DNA from: Melittangium boletus DSM 14713
GTDB lineage: Bacteria; Myxococcota; Myxococcia; Myxococcales; Myxococcaceae
Assembly (NCBI RefSeq): GCF_002305855.1
Contig: NZ_CP022163.1
Location: 3,968,292-4,032,291, forward strand
Direction of reading: 5' to 3'
Length of the DNA: 64,000 nt
Positions 63,411-64,000 of this stretch are shown piece after piece. The notes under the pieces are model-generated. The model did not search any database and had not been told where the DNA came from. It was given only the letters and a program-made list of their open reading frames with translations. Numbering within the stretch: position 1 is the stretch's first letter; each line of letters begins with the position of its first letter. The translations under genes and the position numbers were made by a program.

Positions 63411-64000
63411 TCAGTCCCCGTCCTCCAACCGGGGGGCGGGGCGCTCGGCGAGGGGCGGCTCCATGAGGGCGGCCACCTCGGGAGAGTAGCCACCCGGGCC
63501 GGAGCCATGGGCGATGAGGGGCGGACGCACCGCGAGCCCCCGGGGCCTGTCCCTCACCGCGTGGACGAGGAAGCGCGTGGCGGGGGACTCCGCGCGCGCG
63601 TGGATGAAGCGCAAGGCCACGGGGTGGAAGCGGGCCGCGGCGAGCAGTCCCAGCACCTCGGCCACGCGCGCGGCGGGGTAGACGAGGCTCACCCGCCCGC
63701 CGGGAGGCAACGCGTGCCGGGCCGCCGCCACCACCGCCGCCGCGTCACAGGACACTTCCTGTTTGGACAGGGCGCGCTCGGCGTCGGGGCTGCGCACGCC
63801 CGCGTGGGCGGGGCGGAAGGGGGGATTGGAGACGACGTGCGCGTAGGCACCGGAGGCCCACAGGGAGCGCGCCTCGCGCAAATCACCGAGCAGGGGACGC
63901 ACCCGGGATTCACAGGCATTGAGGGCCACGGCGCGCACGAGCCGCGCATGCACCTCGGGTTGTAATTCCAGGGCATCCACCGGGCCGAGGCCGAACTGAC
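63411..64000 (-). CDS. N6-adenine methyltransferase, TrmN6/YfiC-like (5' end outside window)
   Basis: C-terminal 196 codons or so; the frame stays open to the window edge (FGLGPVDALELQPE), so the start lies beyond 64000. The catalytic NPPF motif is in AHVVSNPPFRPAHAGV, with the acidic residue of SAM motif II in VDALELQPEVHARL. NPPF and the HALPPGGRVSLVYPAARVAE stretch resemble tRNA1(Val) A37 N6-methyltransferase. Other small-molecule or protein N-methyltransferases share NPP(F/Y). Confidence 0.78.
   Translation of the reverse strand, partial: QFGLGPVDALELQPEVHARLVRAVALNACESRVRPLLGDLREARSLWASGAYAHVVSNPPFRPAHAGVRSPDAERALSKQEVSCDAAAVVAAARHALPPGGRVSLVYPAARVAEVLGLLAAARFHPVALRFIHARAESPATRFLVHAVRDRPRGLAVRPPLIAHGSGPGGYSPEVAALMEPPLAERPAPRLEDGD

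Overview
The window is GC-rich chromosomal DNA whose content points to a myxobacterium, most likely of the Cystobacter/Archangium type. The pointers are the rpmH-rnpA-yidD-yidC block facing away from dnaA, many secreted lipoproteins, PAS/GAF histidine kinases, a DUF2381-like remnant and small lipoprotein toxin/immunity pairs. This assignment rests on gene content and remembered family distribution; no search was run.

Layout. 1-9.7 kb is conserved chromosome: yidC (partial), yidD, rnpA and rpmH on the minus strand, then dnaA, a coiled-coil protein, an NAD(P)-binding protein, a methyltransferase, a sensor kinase and an active/inactive pair of M16 peptidases. 9.8-11.5 kb holds a VOC protein and a GH5 lipoprotein. 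11.6-19.8 kb is a nested mobile region. REP-like repeats with a GGAG foot surround two near-identical REP-associated tyrosine transposase (RAYT) genes. An IS66-type element has inserted into one repeat (8-bp duplication) and an IS4-type element into the 3' end of RAYT copy 1 (11-bp duplication). A lipoprotein nuclease-toxin/immunity pair lies between the two RAYT copies. 19.9-27.3 kb has a DHFR-like protein, two tmRNA-3'-end-like sequences bracketing two paralogous Cys-rich lipoproteins, an ITPA-type pyrophosphatase, a large unknown protein and an ArsR/membrane protein/UvrA-like operon with a clear operator. 27.8-33.1 kb has two more Cys-rich lipoproteins, a GH13 glucosidase, a propeller-like lipoprotein and a UV endonuclease.

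34-36 kb is a gene graveyard: a degraded immunity gene, a frameshifted amidohydrolase tail and dispersed hairpin repeats around an EF-hand gene. 36-37.5 kb is another lipoprotein/partner pair. 37.5-46.4 kb is a candidate metabolic and export neighbourhood: a PEP-utilising dikinase-like enzyme, a haem-oxygenase-like diiron oxidase, a VOC protein, a class III aminotransferase and a three-gene ABC-2 transporter operon. 46.5-47.8 kb is a papain-fold toxin with a two-repeat partner. 48-64 kb is mixed: thioesterase, lipoproteins, two MFS pumps (one divergent from a LysR gene with two LysR boxes), CapA, metallophosphoesterase, an AT-rich GIY-YIG-like gene, a wrecked lipoprotein toxin with its orphan partner, a hybrid kinase, an esterase and a partial N6-adenine methyltransferase.

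How they work together. The left end makes ribosome, RNase P, membrane-insertion and replication-initiation machinery. Most of the rest is accessory: outer-membrane lipoproteins, contact-dependent toxin modules in several states of decay, drug-response genes, and repeats that have served as landing sites for transposons. No CRISPR array, rRNA or complete tRNA was seen. The chromosome origin is not evident despite dnaA.
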